NCBI RefSeq assembly: GCF_015999265.1 | Contig: NZ_JAEAGR010000011.1 | Location: forward strand, 62,001 to 126,000 | Reading direction: 5' to 3' | Source: Mobilitalea sibirica | GTDB lineage: Bacteria; Bacillota; Clostridia; Lachnospirales; Lachnospiraceae | Length of the DNA: 64,000 nt | Part shown: positions 1 through 9,018 of the stretch, one piece after another | Layout: every line of letters begins with the position of its first letter | How positions within the stretch are numbered: position 1 is the stretch's first letter | The notes under the pieces: model-generated | What the model saw: only the letters and a program-made list of their open reading frames with translations | Databases searched by the model: none | What the model was told of the DNA's origin: nothing | Translations under genes and position numbers: made by a program

Positions 1-2
1 GA

Positions 3-206
3 AAAAACGAATATGATAAAATAATTAATTTAGACAGCAAAGATATGGAAGCGATTAAATATCTAAAGTGTGAATCACTTAACCTAAACGAAGATTATAA
101 GGATGGATGGTATTTAATCTGTGTAGATGGTTATTCTCTGGGTTGGGCTAAATTAACGAAAGGCAATTTTAAGAATAAATACCTTCCCGGTTGGCGATGG
201 GTATAA
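3..206 (+). CDS. C-terminal end of an RsmF/NOL1-NOP2-sun type rRNA cytosine methyltransferase (5' part outside window)
   Basis: An open frame enters from the left edge and stops with TAA at 204-206, giving the last 67 residues of a protein. The tail contains the segment VDGYSLGWAK followed by a basic stretch and ends LPGWRWV. This matches my recollection of the C-terminal RNA-binding domain of RsmF/YebU-type 16S rRNA m5C methyltransferases (consensus roughly DGYPLGWGK...LKN.Y..GWRW). The methyltransferase core with the SAM site and catalytic cysteines would lie upstream and cannot be checked. It is followed by an rRNA pseudouridine synthase, so the local theme is rRNA modification. Confidence 0.72.
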   Translation, partial: KNEYDKIINLDSKDMEAIKYLKCESLNLNEDYKDGWYLICVDGYSLGWAKLTKGNFKNKYLPGWRWV

Positions 207-367
207 TATTCTAATCTATGAATAGAGTATTTCATAAAATAATATAAGAACAGTAACGAAAGTTATGGTTTGTGCAGTTAAATTAGTCAATACGATGATG
301 GCTAATATAACTAACAATAATGATGTAAAAATTTCTATCATTTATTATGAACAAGGTTGGTAACAAT

Positions 368-1093
368 ATGTTAAAACAAATCAGGCTGGATAAATATCTT
401 GCAGATATGGGGATAGGTACCAGAAGTGAATTAAAACTATGGATACGTAAAGGTAAAGTCAAGGTAAATGGTACTATATGTCCTAAGCCCGAATTTAAGA
501 TTACAATCGATAATGATGAGGTATGCTTTGATGGTAAGGAGATAATCTATCAAAAGTATATGTATTATATGCTTCATAAGCCTGCAGGAGTTGTTTCGGC
601 AACGATAGACAATGTGAATAGAACCGTACTTGATTTGATAACGGACAAGCAAGGTAAGGATCTGTTTCCTGTAGGTAGACTGGATAAGGATACGGAGGGA
701 CTGTTGCTCATTACTAATGATGGTGAACTGGCGCATCAATTATTAGCACCGAGAAAACACGTGGACAAAACCTATTATGCGAAAGTCAGAGGTGAAGTCA
801 CAGGGGAGGATATAAGAGCTTTTGAAGCAGGTGTTAATATTGGGGAGGATTATATTACTTTACCGGCAAAGCTTAATATCCTAAAGAGTGATTTTGTTTC
901 TGAAGTGGAACTTACCATACAGGAAGGAAAATTTCATCAAGTGAAGCGGATGTTTGAAGCGGTTGGGAAAGAGGTTATATATCTGAAACGGATGAGCATG
1001 GGAGGGATATCTTTAGATCCTAAGTTAGCTCCAGGGGAATACAGATTATTAACGGAGAAAGAGATAGAACATCTTAAAAGTAATAACAAATAA
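368..1093 (+). CDS. rsuA: RsuA-family 16S rRNA pseudouridine synthase
   Basis: 241-residue enzyme predicted to isomerise a uridine in 16S rRNA (U516 in E. coli). An N-terminal S4 RNA-binding domain spans about residues 2-48 (RLDKYLADMGIGTRSE). The RsuA/RluB/E/F catalytic motif GRLDKDTEGLLLITNDG contains the nucleophilic aspartate at residue 106. Length fits the family. An in-frame ATG at 347 would add seven residues, but AAGGTTGG at 352-359 sits eight bases before the ATG at 368 and the S4 domain begins at once, so 368 is preferred. It follows an rRNA methylase gene by about 160 bases. The exact target uridine is inferred from family only. Confidence 0.9.
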   Translation: MLKQIRLDKYLADMGIGTRSELKLWIRKGKVKVNGTICPKPEFKITIDNDEVCFDGKEIIYQKYMYYMLHKPAGVVSATIDNVNRTVLDLITDKQGKDLFPVGRLDKDTEGLLLITNDGELAHQLLAPRKHVDKTYYAKVRGEVTGEDIRAFEAGVNIGEDYITLPAKLNILKSDFVSEVELTIQEGKFHQVKRMFEAVGKEVIYLKRMSMGGISLDPKLAPGEYRLLTEKEIEHLKSNNK

Positions 1094-1263
1094 TAGATTA
1101 ATTGAAAAGAAATCAAAAATGACGGCTGATCAAAATTGCGATTTTTATTTAGATGATTAACAATATGTAAAAATGATGGATGTTGTTAACAGGAAATGAT
1201 ATTGGATACATTCGTTTGTTTCACTTAATTATTATACATGCAGAGAAAAGATAAGGAGAAATT

Positions 1264-1911
1264 ATGTTAAAAGACATAGATGCAGTAATTTTTGACTTGG
1301 ATGGCACACTGGTAGATTCTATGTGGATGTGGGAAAGTATTGATATTGAGTATTTAAATCGATACGGGATAGAGCTGCCGAAGGATCTGCAAAAATCCAT
1401 AGAAGGAATGAGCTTTTCAGAAACAGCGGTTTACTTTAAAAACAGATTTCAATTATTAGATAGTCTGGATCAGATAAAAAGCGATTGGAACAAGATGGCT
1501 TGGTATAAGTATGAGAACGAAGTACCAATCAAAGAAGGAGTGAAAGAATTCCTTGAATATCTTAAAGAGGAAGGAATTCCTGCAGGAATTGCTACAAGTA
1601 ATTCAAGAGAGTTGGTTGATTTAATCATCGAGAAGCATGGATTAAAGGAATATTTCAAATCTATAAGAACCTCTTGTGAGGTAGATAAGGGGAAACCGTC
1701 TCCGGATATTTATTTATTAGTAGCGAAGGATTTAGAGGTGAAACCGGAAAGATGTCTTGTATTCGAGGATGTTTTACAGGGGGTTATGGCCGGAAAGAAT
1801 GCGAACATGAAGGTATGTGCTGTTTACGATAAATATTCAGATAAAGATCAGGAACAGAAAAAAAGGCTTGCTGATTATTATGTACACAGTATGAAAGAGA
1901 TAGTATTATAG
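1264..1911 (+). CDS. HAD-superfamily phosphatase, beta-phosphoglucomutase-like subfamily
   Basis: 215 residues with all HAD motifs. Motif I is FDLDGTLVDS with nucleophile Asp11 and acid/base Asp13, the helical cap follows, motif II is the ATSNS region, the motif III lysine is in GKPSPDIY, and motif IV is FEDVLQGVMAGKNA. This is the HAD-IA, small alpha-cap architecture shared by phosphoglycolate phosphatases and beta-phosphoglucomutases. The substrate cannot be read from sequence. An AAGGAGAAATT ribosome binding site precedes the ATG. It lies between two pseudouridine synthases, so a housekeeping phosphosugar or pseudouridine-5'-phosphate phosphatase role is conceivable but is speculation. Confidence 0.85.
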   Translation: MLKDIDAVIFDLDGTLVDSMWMWESIDIEYLNRYGIELPKDLQKSIEGMSFSETAVYFKNRFQLLDSLDQIKSDWNKMAWYKYENEVPIKEGVKEFLEYLKEEGIPAGIATSNSRELVDLIIEKHGLKEYFKSIRTSCEVDKGKPSPDIYLLVAKDLEVKPERCLVFEDVLQGVMAGKNANMKVCAVYDKYSDKDQEQKKRLADYYVHSMKEIVL

Positions 1912-2050
1912 TAATATGTTTTCTGATGTATTTATGATTGTTTCTTTCGTAGACCTAACTTATTCGTTTACTATATAAAATAAAAAGATACCGATTAGGA
2001 TATAAGAAGCGTATTACTTTCCAATTAATAATCAAGATATGAGGTTTAAA

Positions 2051-3082
2051 ATGAAACAATTCATTGTGAAAGAGAATGAAGCAGGACAGCGTTTGGATAA
2101 GCTTTTATTGAAAATCCTTAATAAAGCACCGAAAAGCTTCATCTATAAAATGTTAAGAAAAAAAAATATTGTACTTAACGGAAAGAAAGCAGATGGATCT
2201 GAGCTTTTGATGATAGAGGATGAGATTAAACTTTTTTTGGCGGATGATACCTTTTTTAAGTTTTCCGAAACAGTGGCTACTACAGATGTAGAATGGGATC
2301 TATCAATTGTTTATGAGGATAAACATATCTTAATTCTTAATAAACCCTTAGGTATGTTATCTCAAAAAGCAGAAAGAGAAGATATCTCTATGGTGGAGCA
2401 TATTACGGCATATTTATTAAAAACCGGACAACTTACCAAAGAAGATCTTCAAAGCTTTAAACCGGGTGTGTGTAACCGATTGGACCGTAATACTAGTGGA
2501 TTACTGATTGCCGGTAAATCTCTCTTAGGATTGCAAAAGATGTCCGATATTTTAAAAGAACGGACTTTAGATAAATATTATCTTTGTATTGTATGTGGTA
2601 AAATAAGTAGTAAAAAGAGAATAGAAGGCTATCTTTCAAAGGATGAGGATAAAAATGTTGTAAAAATACATTCACAGGAGAGAGAGGCTTCTGAGTATAT
2701 CTGTACGGAATATGAACCACTACAATATGCCTATGATATAACAGATTATAAAAAAGAGATAATGGAACAGCAGAATAGGCAGAATTATCAGAAAACCAAG
2801 ACATATACCTTATTGCAGGTGAAATTAATCACAGGGCGTTCTCATCAGATACGTGCGCATCTGGCAAGTATCGGACATCCTTTGATAGGTGATTATAAAT
2901 ATGGTGATCGAAAAGTTAATGATTACTTTAAAAAGAAGTATGGATTAACCCATCAGCTCCTTCATTCTCATCGTATTCTATTTCCTACTATAAAAGGGGA
3001 GATGTCCTACCTATCAAAAAAAGAGTTTATGGCGGATATTCCTATGCTGTTTTGTAAAATCAAAAATGATCTGTTCAAATGA
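2051..3082 (+). CDS. RluA-family (RluC/RluD type) large-subunit rRNA pseudouridine synthase
   Basis: 343 residues. An S4-like domain covers about residues 8-62 (GQRLDKLLLKIL...). The RluA catalytic motif appears as NRLDRNTSGLL with Asp145; the usual first His of HRLD is Asn here. The C-terminal signature GRSHQIRAHLASIGHPLIGDYKYG is intact. GAGG followed by TTTAAA places the start at ATG 2051 rather than the ATG at 2039. A hydrophilic insertion rich in Gln, Asn and Lys (about residues 233-257) lies between catalytic and C-terminal strands. The RNA target is not determinable from sequence; RluC and RluD sites in 23S rRNA are both possible. Confidence 0.88.
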   Translation: MKQFIVKENEAGQRLDKLLLKILNKAPKSFIYKMLRKKNIVLNGKKADGSELLMIEDEIKLFLADDTFFKFSETVATTDVEWDLSIVYEDKHILILNKPLGMLSQKAEREDISMVEHITAYLLKTGQLTKEDLQSFKPGVCNRLDRNTSGLLIAGKSLLGLQKMSDILKERTLDKYYLCIVCGKISSKKRIEGYLSKDEDKNVVKIHSQEREASEYICTEYEPLQYAYDITDYKKEIMEQQNRQNYQKTKTYTLLQVKLITGRSHQIRAHLASIGHPLIGDYKYGDRKVNDYFKKKYGLTHQLLHSHRILFPTIKGEMSYLSKKEFMADIPMLFCKIKNDLFK

Positions 3083-3338
3083 AATGAAAATTTCTACATG
3101 ATTATTTATTTCTAATAATATATTAATATCTACAGCAATATAAAAAATCTAAAGCGATATTTATATCTAACGATATAGGATGTTTCCTATAATTCTTGTT
3201 AACTCGTTAAGATGAAATACTATTAAAATAGTAATGCAACAAAATATCAGATGGATAAATTTATACATTTATTTAAGCATATAGCCAATGAAAAAAGTAT
3301 ACTTCTTCACTGATTTATATATGGAAAGGGGTTTTTAT

Positions 3339-3872
3339 ATGCCTTCATGGAATTCAAGAGGACTGAGGGGTTCGATGCTGGAGGAATTAATTAATCTCAC
3401 GAATACGAGATACCGTGAGAAAGAATTAGCGTTAATTCAGAAAGTTCCCACACCAATCACGCCAATTAATATAGATAAAGATAACCGACATATTACTTTA
3501 GCATATTTTGAGCAGAAGAGTACCGTCGATTATATCGGTGTGGTACAGGGGATACCGGTTTGCTTTGATACAAAGGAATGTGCGGTTGATACCTTTAACA
3601 TAGGTAATATTCATGAGCACCAAATTGAGTTTATGAAGGAATTCGAAGCTCAGCACGGAATTGCTTTTTTGTTAATTTATTTTAAAAAAAGAGACATCTA
3701 TTATTATCTGACTTTTGAACGTTTACTAACCTTTTGGAACAGAGCGTTAAACGGTGGCAGAAAAAGCTTTCGATTTGATGAACTGGATCTTACATATCAG
3801 ATACCGATACAAAACGGTATCTGCGTGCATTATTTGGAGGTTCTTAAAATAGATTTAGAGAGAAGAGAGTAA
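3339..3872 (+). CDS. recU: Holliday junction resolvase RecU
   Basis: 177-residue homologue of RecU, the Firmicute resolvase that cleaves four-way junctions during recombination and chromosome segregation. Recognisable features are the N-terminal NSRGLRGSMLEELINLTN (family consensus N.RGM..E..IN.TN), the metal-binding region around TLAYFEQKSTVDYIGV and FDTKEC, and the conserved NIHEHQIEFMKEF. The family's usual phosphate-binding Gly-Asn-Arg-Gly start is changed to Asn-Ser-Arg-Gly. An upstream in-frame ATG at 3288 exists, but GGAAAGGGG at 3323-3331 lies eight bases before ATG 3339. The usual Firmicute neighbour pbp1A (ponA) is not adjacent. Confidence 0.88.
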   Translation: MPSWNSRGLRGSMLEELINLTNTRYREKELALIQKVPTPITPINIDKDNRHITLAYFEQKSTVDYIGVVQGIPVCFDTKECAVDTFNIGNIHEHQIEFMKEFEAQHGIAFLLIYFKKRDIYYYLTFERLLTFWNRALNGGRKSFRFDELDLTYQIPIQNGICVHYLEVLKIDLERRE

Positions 3873-3888
3873 ATTTTCATAATATTGG

Positions 3889-3917
3889 TTGACATAGTCA
3901 AATGAATGAACTATAAT
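3889..3917 (+). promoter_or_regulatory. Consensus sigma-A promoter of the hisZGD operon
   Basis: TTGACA at 3889-3894 and TATAAT at 3912-3917 are both exact consensus, separated by the optimal 17 bases. Transcription would start near 3924, leaving a leader of about 190 bases before hisZ. I see no T-box consensus or other classical amino-acid-responsive leader in it. Confidence 0.85.
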
Positions 3918-3928
3918 GGAAAAACATA

Positions 3929-3964
3929 TTAGTATGGTAGCGAATTATCACGTTACCATACTAA
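3929..3964 (+). promoter_or_regulatory. Inverted repeat at the 5' end of the his transcript (operator or 5' mRNA hairpin)
   Basis: TTAGTATGGTA (3929-3939) pairs perfectly with TACCATACTAA (3954-3964), and the stem can extend inward with G-T, C-G and G-C pairs to an eight-base loop. It starts about 5 bases after the predicted transcription start. No U-run follows, so it is not a normal terminator. It could be a repressor operator just downstream of the promoter or a hairpin that protects the 5' end of the mRNA. Which one is not decided by sequence. Confidence 0.6.
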
Positions 3965-4113
3965 AGTTCTAATTAGGGTATATTTTCTTAAGAAGTACAT
4001 ACGTTATCCTTGAAATAAATAAAATAGAAAACAATACTAGGAAATATAAAATTAATAGAACATTATGTTAAAGAAGCAATGTACACAATGAAAAGGAAAG
4101 GCTTGGTGGTATC

Positions 4114-5376
4114 ATGAAGGATAAACTATTACATACGCCGGAAGGTGTCAGGGACATTTATAATCAGGAATGCGAAATAAAATTGAAGTTGCAGAACAAT
4201 CTGCATCAGGTCCTGAAGCATTTTGGTTTTCGGGATATCCAGACACCTAGCTTTGAATTTTTTGATATATTCAGCCAGGAGAGGGGAACGGTTGCCTCTA
4301 AGGACATGTATAAATTCTTTGACCGAGAAGGTAATACCTTGGTTTTACGACCGGATATTACGCCCTCTATTGCCAGATGCATAGCAAAATACTTTAAAGA
4401 AGAGAATATGCCAATTCGCTTATGTTATATGGGTAATACCTATATTAATAATGTCGGATATCAGGGTAAGTTGAAAGAGGCAACTCAATTAGGAGCTGAA
4501 TTGATTAATGATGACAGCATCGATGCAGATGCCGAAATGCTGGCTTTGACGATTGAATGTCTTTTGCAATCCGGTTTAAAGGAGTTTCAATTAGAGATCG
4601 GTAATGCGGATTTTTTTCGTGCTTTAATTGAGGAGGCCGGTTTTGAAGAGGAAGATGATGTTACCAACCTCCGTATACTTATTGAAAATAAGAACATGTT
4701 CGGTGTTGAAGAAATAATTATGGCAAAGGATATGAGTCCGGAGCAGAAGGAAATATTCTTAAAGCTACCGGAGTTGTTTGGCACCTTGGATATTTTAAAG
4801 TATGCGAAGGAACTGACCAAGAATGAACGGGCAGTTCATGCTATCGAAAGATTGGAAAAACTGTATGAAATTTTAACGCTATATGGATTTGAAAAATATG
4901 TCTCCTTTGATCTTGGAATGTTAAGCAAATATAACTATTATACAGGAATCATCTTTAAAGCATATACCTATGGAACCGGAGATGCCATAGCAACCGGAGG
5001 CCGTTATGATAATCTGGTTGGCCAGTTTGGAAAGACAGCACCGGCAATCGGGTTGGCTATTGTAACGGATCAGTTAATGCTTGCTTTATCCAGACAAAAA
5101 CTGTTACAGGAACCAGAGGCACAGGATACTTTGATTTTATATACGAAAGACTACCGAAAACAGGCAATCGCTTTGGCTGGTCACTTTCGTAAGGATGGAA
5201 TAAATACATTACTACAGTTGTCGTATGATAATCTACAGCTACAAGAGCTGATTGATTATGGGAAACGTATGAATTTTGGAGGTATCTTACAGCTGAACAG
5301 TGACACTGAGATTAAAGTAATTGATATAACCACTGGTGATATGAAATCAGCCCAGCTGAAGGAGTTTCTTACTTAG
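4114..5376 (+). CDS. hisZ: ATP phosphoribosyltransferase regulatory subunit HisZ
   Basis: 420 residues, resembling the catalytic core of histidyl-tRNA synthetase without its anticodon-binding function. HisZ pairs with the short form of HisG and is needed for activity and histidine feedback in the first step of histidine synthesis. Class II synthetase-like motifs are visible: TPSFEFFDIFSQ near the N-terminus, VLRPDITPSIARC (motif 2) and GGRYDNLVGQFG with PAIGLAI (motif 3). The gene is first in the operon behind a consensus promoter, and the short hisG follows 57 bases later, which supports HisZ rather than a second HisRS. GGTGGTATC immediately precedes the ATG. Confidence 0.93.
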   Translation: MKDKLLHTPEGVRDIYNQECEIKLKLQNNLHQVLKHFGFRDIQTPSFEFFDIFSQERGTVASKDMYKFFDREGNTLVLRPDITPSIARCIAKYFKEENMPIRLCYMGNTYINNVGYQGKLKEATQLGAELINDDSIDADAEMLALTIECLLQSGLKEFQLEIGNADFFRALIEEAGFEEEDDVTNLRILIENKNMFGVEEIIMAKDMSPEQKEIFLKLPELFGTLDILKYAKELTKNERAVHAIERLEKLYEILTLYGFEKYVSFDLGMLSKYNYYTGIIFKAYTYGTGDAIATGGRYDNLVGQFGKTAPAIGLAIVTDQLMLALSRQKLLQEPEAQDTLILYTKDYRKQAIALAGHFRKDGINTLLQLSYDNLQLQELIDYGKRMNFGGILQLNSDTEIKVIDITTGDMKSAQLKEFLT

Positions 5377-5433
5377 TAAATTGAATGATGTATGAGTTGA
5401 TTTTTGACTGAAATTATTGAAAGGATGGGATGG

Positions 5434-6069
5434 ATGAGATATATTACAATGGCTTTGGCAAAAGGCCGATTAGCGTTAAAAACTATGGAAATCATGGAAA
5501 AGATAGGTATATCCTGTGAGGAGATCAAGGATAAATCCTCGCGTAAACTGATCTTTGTGAATGAAGATTTGAAGTTAAAATTTTTCCTGGCAAAAGCTAG
5601 TGATGTTCCTACTTATGTAGAATATGGTGCTGCAGATATTGGAGTGGTCGGAAAGGATACCATTCTTGAAGAAGGCAGGAAGATGTATGAGGTAGTGGAT
5701 CTGGGTCTGGGAAAATGCCGTATGTGTGTAGCAGGTCCGGCATCAGCCCGAGAGCTTTTACATCATGGTGAATTGATACGGGTAGCGACCAAATATCCAA
5801 ATATCGCGAAGGATTATTTCTATAATAAAAAGCATCAGACCGTTGAAATTATCAAATTGAACGGTTCTATAGAACTGGCTCCGATCGTCGGTTTATCGGA
5901 AGTAATCGTTGATATTGTAGAAACCGGATCAACCCTAAGAGAAAACGGGTTGGAGGTATTGGAAGAAATCTGTAATATATCTGCCAGAATGGTCGTTAAC
6001 GAAGTTAGTATGAAGATGGAAAATGAACGTATTACCAAAATCATTAAAGATCTAAAGGCTGTATTATAA
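5434..6069 (+). CDS. hisG: ATP phosphoribosyltransferase, short form HisG
   Basis: 211 residues. It transfers the phosphoribosyl group of PRPP to ATP, the committed step of histidine synthesis. It starts [18 protein letters not shown] and contains the PRPP-binding region [13 protein letters not shown]. It ends without the C-terminal ACT-like regulatory domain of long HisG, consistent with dependence on HisZ encoded just upstream. The open frame begins with TTG at 5404, but GAAAGGATGGG just before ATG 5434 and the family's N-terminus support 5434. Confidence 0.94.
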   Translation: MRYITMALAKGRLALKTMEIMEKIGISCEEIKDKSSRKLIFVNEDLKLKFFLAKASDVPTYVEYGAADIGVVGKDTILEEGRKMYEVVDLGLGKCRMCVAGPASARELLHHGELIRVATKYPNIAKDYFYNKKHQTVEIIKLNGSIELAPIVGLSEVIVDIVETGSTLRENGLEVLEEICNISARMVVNEVSMKMENERITKIIKDLKAVL

Positions 6070-6213
6070 TCTTTGTTTGAAAGAAGTGCATTAGATTTAA
6101 GTTAAATATAATCGCATATAATAATCACATTCATAGTAACTAAAAGGTTTAATATTGTAGCATGGATAAAATATAACGAACATATCATTCATATTCTGAA
6201 AGGGTTGGGGAAG

Positions 6214-7503
6214 ATGAGAATTATCGAGCTTAATGAAACAACAAAAAAGAATATATTAGAAAATCTGTTAAAGAGAAGTCCGAAACAATACGGAGACTAC
6301 ATTGAAGTAGTAGATAATATCTTAAAAGAGGTTCAGGATCAAGGAGATCAGGCAATATTCTCTTATACAAAGAAGTTTGATAAAACGGATATTAATCAAA
6401 TAAACTTGAAGGTAACAAAGGAAGAAATCGAAGAAGCATATCAGAAAGTGGACGAAAAGGTACTGGATGTCATTCGTAAGGCAATTAAAAACATTGAAGC
6501 CTTTCATAAGAAGCAAAAGCAATACAGCTGGTTTGATACTTCGGAGGATGGATCCATCCTTGGACAGAAGGTGACACCACTTTCCATGGTAGGAGTTTAT
6601 GTACCCGGTGGAAAAGCGGCATATCCTTCCTCGGTATTAATGAATGTAATTCCGGCTATTGTTGCAGGGGTAGGTCGTATTATCATGACAACCCCGCCGG
6701 ATAAAGAGGGAAAGGTAAATCCCGGTACTTTAGTGGCTGCGAAGGAAGCAGGAGTGACGGAGATTTATAAAGTCGGCGGAGCTCAGGCGATTGCTGCACT
6801 GGCCTTTGGAACAGAAAGCATACCTAAAGTGGATAAAATTGTAGGACCGGGCAATATCTATGTAGCCCTTGCAAAAAAAGCGGTATACGGCCATGTAAGC
6901 ATTGATTCTGTTGCCGGACCCAGTGAAATATTGGTGTTGGCAGATGAAACCGCCAATCCTAAGTTTGTAGCAGCGGATCTGTTGTCTCAGGCAGAACATG
7001 ATGAATTGGCTTCCTCAATTCTGGTTACCACCAGTAAAGAATTGGCAAATCAAGTATCTGTGGAAGTGCAAAAATTCGTAGACCGATTGCCCAGACAAGA
7101 GATTATGCAAAAATCCCTAGATGATTTTGGATATTTATTAGTTGCTAAGGATATGAAAGAAGCGATTGAGGTAACGAATGAGATAGCTTCCGAGCATCTT
7201 GAGATTATGACAAAGGATCCCTTTATGGTTATGACCAAGATAAAAAATGCCGGCGCAATTTTTATTGGCGAATATTCCAGTGAACCTTTAGGAGATTATA
7301 TGGCAGGACCAAATCATATTTTACCAACCAATGGTACGGCTAAATTCTTCTCCCCTTTAAGCGTAGACGATTTTGTTAAGAAATCCAGTATTATTGCTTA
7401 TTCCAGAGAAGCTTTAGAGCCTGTCTATAAGGACATAGTTACCTTTGCGAATTCGGAAGGCCTTACTGCTCATGCTAACTCCATAGCCGTTAGATTCGAA
7501 TAG
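6214..7503 (+). CDS. hisD: Histidinol dehydrogenase
   Basis: 429-residue Zn- and NAD-dependent enzyme for the last two oxidations, L-histidinol to histidine. Characteristic stretches are VGVYVPGGKAAYPSSVLMN, KVGGAQAIAALAFGTE, KIVGPGNIYVALAK, the zinc-binding DLLSQAEHDE with Gln-x-x-His, and the C-terminal GDYMAGPNHILPT followed later by HA.SIAVR. A TTG lies in frame at 6205, but AAAGGG at about 6199-6204 is well spaced for ATG 6214. A 144-base gap containing GAAAGGGTTGGGG and AT-rich sequence separates it from hisG. It is probably co-transcribed with hisZ-hisG. Confidence 0.95.
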   Translation: MRIIELNETTKKNILENLLKRSPKQYGDYIEVVDNILKEVQDQGDQAIFSYTKKFDKTDINQINLKVTKEEIEEAYQKVDEKVLDVIRKAIKNIEAFHKKQKQYSWFDTSEDGSILGQKVTPLSMVGVYVPGGKAAYPSSVLMNVIPAIVAGVGRIIMTTPPDKEGKVNPGTLVAAKEAGVTEIYKVGGAQAIAALAFGTESIPKVDKIVGPGNIYVALAKKAVYGHVSIDSVAGPSEILVLADETANPKFVAADLLSQAEHDELASSILVTTSKELANQVSVEVQKFVDRLPRQEIMQKSLDDFGYLLVAKDMKEAIEVTNEIASEHLEIMTKDPFMVMTKIKNAGAIFIGEYSSEPLGDYMAGPNHILPTNGTAKFFSPLSVDDFVKKSSIIAYSREALEPVYKDIVTFANSEGLTAHANSIAVRFE

Positions 7504-7599
7504 GACTAAGTATGAAATTTATAATGTATACGATTAAGCATAAAATATTTATTGTTCAATTAAGTTAGTGATAATGACTTTGTATAATTTAAATTGAGT

Positions 7600-7627
7600 T
7601 TGACATTTTTTTCACTTATTGTATAAT
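7600..7627 (+). promoter_or_regulatory. Internal promoter in front of hisB
   Basis: TTGACA at 7600-7605 and TATAAT at 7622-7627 with a 16-base spacer, ending 26 bases before hisB. It would let hisB-hisA-hisIE be transcribed separately from hisZGD. Confidence 0.75.
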
Positions 7628-7653
7628 TATATAAAACAGAAAGGATGTACCAT

Positions 7654-8247
7654 ATGGAGAATAGAAGTGCCGTAATTAACCGTAAAACCAAGGAAACCGA
7701 TATTAATCTTGAATTGGATATCGATGGATGCGGTAAAACCCAGATAGAGACCGGAATAGGTTTCTTTAATCACATGCTGGACAGCTTTGCCAGACATGGT
7801 TTCTTCGATCTAAAACTAAATGTTAAGGGTGATTTGTATGTGGATGCCCATCATACAATTGAAGATACCGGCATTGTCCTGGGTCAAGCGATAAAAAACG
7901 CACTAGGATCGAAACAGGGTATCAAAAGATATGGCTCATTTATCTTACCAATGGATGAAGCTTTGGTTTTATGTGCCATTGACTTATCCGGACGGCCCTT
8001 TCTGTCCTATGAACTTGATTTTACCGTAGATAAGATAGGTTATATGGATACTGAACTGGTGAGGGAATTTTTTTATGCTGTAAGCTATAATGCAGGGATG
8101 AATTTACATATTAAGATGTTAAGCGGTTCAAACAATCATCATATTGCAGAAGCTGCATTTAAAGCCTTTGCCAAAGCTTTAGATGAAGCCAGTATATTGG
8201 ACACTAGAATACAAGGTGTATTATCTACCAAAGGATCGATTGACTAA
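7654..8247 (+). CDS. hisB: Imidazoleglycerol-phosphate dehydratase (monofunctional HisB)
   Basis: 197 residues, the Mn-dependent dehydratase that makes imidazoleacetol phosphate. The two metal-binding halves are visible: GIGFFNHMLDSFARHGFFDL and DAHHTIEDTGIVLGQAI in the first half, and a second pair around LVREFFYAVSYNAGMNLHI and GSNNHHIAEAAFKAFAKAL. There is no fused histidinol phosphatase domain. ATG 7645 is in frame upstream, but AGAAAGG at 7638-7644 is best spaced for ATG 7654, which also gives the usual N-terminus MENRSAVINRKTKET. hisH, often found next, is absent. Confidence 0.95.
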   Translation: MENRSAVINRKTKETDINLELDIDGCGKTQIETGIGFFNHMLDSFARHGFFDLKLNVKGDLYVDAHHTIEDTGIVLGQAIKNALGSKQGIKRYGSFILPMDEALVLCAIDLSGRPFLSYELDFTVDKIGYMDTELVREFFYAVSYNAGMNLHIKMLSGSNNHHIAEAAFKAFAKALDEASILDTRIQGVLSTKGSID

Positions 8248-8278
8248 AAATTACAATATAGAAAGGCATGGTTAAAAG

Positions 8279-8998
8279 ATGAAATTATTTCCGGCTATTG
8301 ATATAAAGAATGGACAGTGTGTCAGGCTTCGTCAGGGAAGCTTTCGAGATATTTTAGTATATTCTAAGATGCCACTAAAAATAGCAAAAAAATGGGAAGC
8401 TTGTGGAGCTTCCTTTATCCATATTGTAGACCTTGACGGAGCCTTAGTAGGGCATTCCGTGAATGATGAAGTTATAAAAAGCATTGTAAAAGAAGTAAAA
8501 ATACCAATTCAGGTCGGTGGTGGGATTCGGACCATAAAGGATATAGAAAATAAGCTTTCCTTAGGAATAGATCGGGTTATTATCGGGACGAAAGCCGTGA
8601 AAGATCCGGGCTTCATTAAAGAAGCGGTACTTACCTTTGGAGCAGATAAGATCATTATCGGAATTGATGCTAAGGACGGTATGGTTGCCATTGAAGGTTG
8701 GGAAAAGCTAAGCAATTATCAGGCGGTTTCCTTAGCCCTTGACATGAAAAAAATCGGAATCAATACGATTGTTTATACTGATATATCAAAGGACGGGATG
8801 CTCCAGGGACCAAACACAGCCCATACCAAAGAAATGGTAGAAGCAACCGGTTTGAATATTATAGCCTCCGGTGGAATTTCTTCTTTGAAAGATCTGGAAG
8901 TACTGCAGGAAGCCAGAGTGTACGGCGCTATTATCGGAAAAGCATTATATGAGAATAAAGTAGATTTAAAAAAAGCTGTTACTATGTTTGAGAAGTAA
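8279..8998 (+). CDS. hisA: ProFAR isomerase HisA
   Basis: 239-residue TIM barrel that isomerises ProFAR to PRFAR. Both catalytic aspartates are in place: [14 protein letters not shown] at the first strand and [15 protein letters not shown] at the fifth. Phosphate-binding signatures VGGGIRT and ASGGISSL are intact, in clear contrast with the HisF-like barrel encoded next. GAAAGG lies about 12 bases before the ATG. The following gene starts 20 bases after the stop. Confidence 0.95.
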   Translation: MKLFPAIDIKNGQCVRLRQGSFRDILVYSKMPLKIAKKWEACGASFIHIVDLDGALVGHSVNDEVIKSIVKEVKIPIQVGGGIRTIKDIENKLSLGIDRVIIGTKAVKDPGFIKEAVLTFGADKIIIGIDAKDGMVAIEGWEKLSNYQAVSLALDMKKIGINTIVYTDISKDGMLQGPNTAHTKEMVEATGLNIIASGGISSLKDLEVLQEARVYGAIIGKALYENKVDLKKAVTMFEK

Positions 8999-9018
8999 GG
9001 CTTCAGGAGGTTACTATC

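Noticed and set aside
3924-4113. Search for a histidine T-box in the leader of hisZ
   Set aside because: No AGGGTGGNACCGCG-like T-box sequence or specifier loop was found; only the inverted repeat at 3929-3964 is present.
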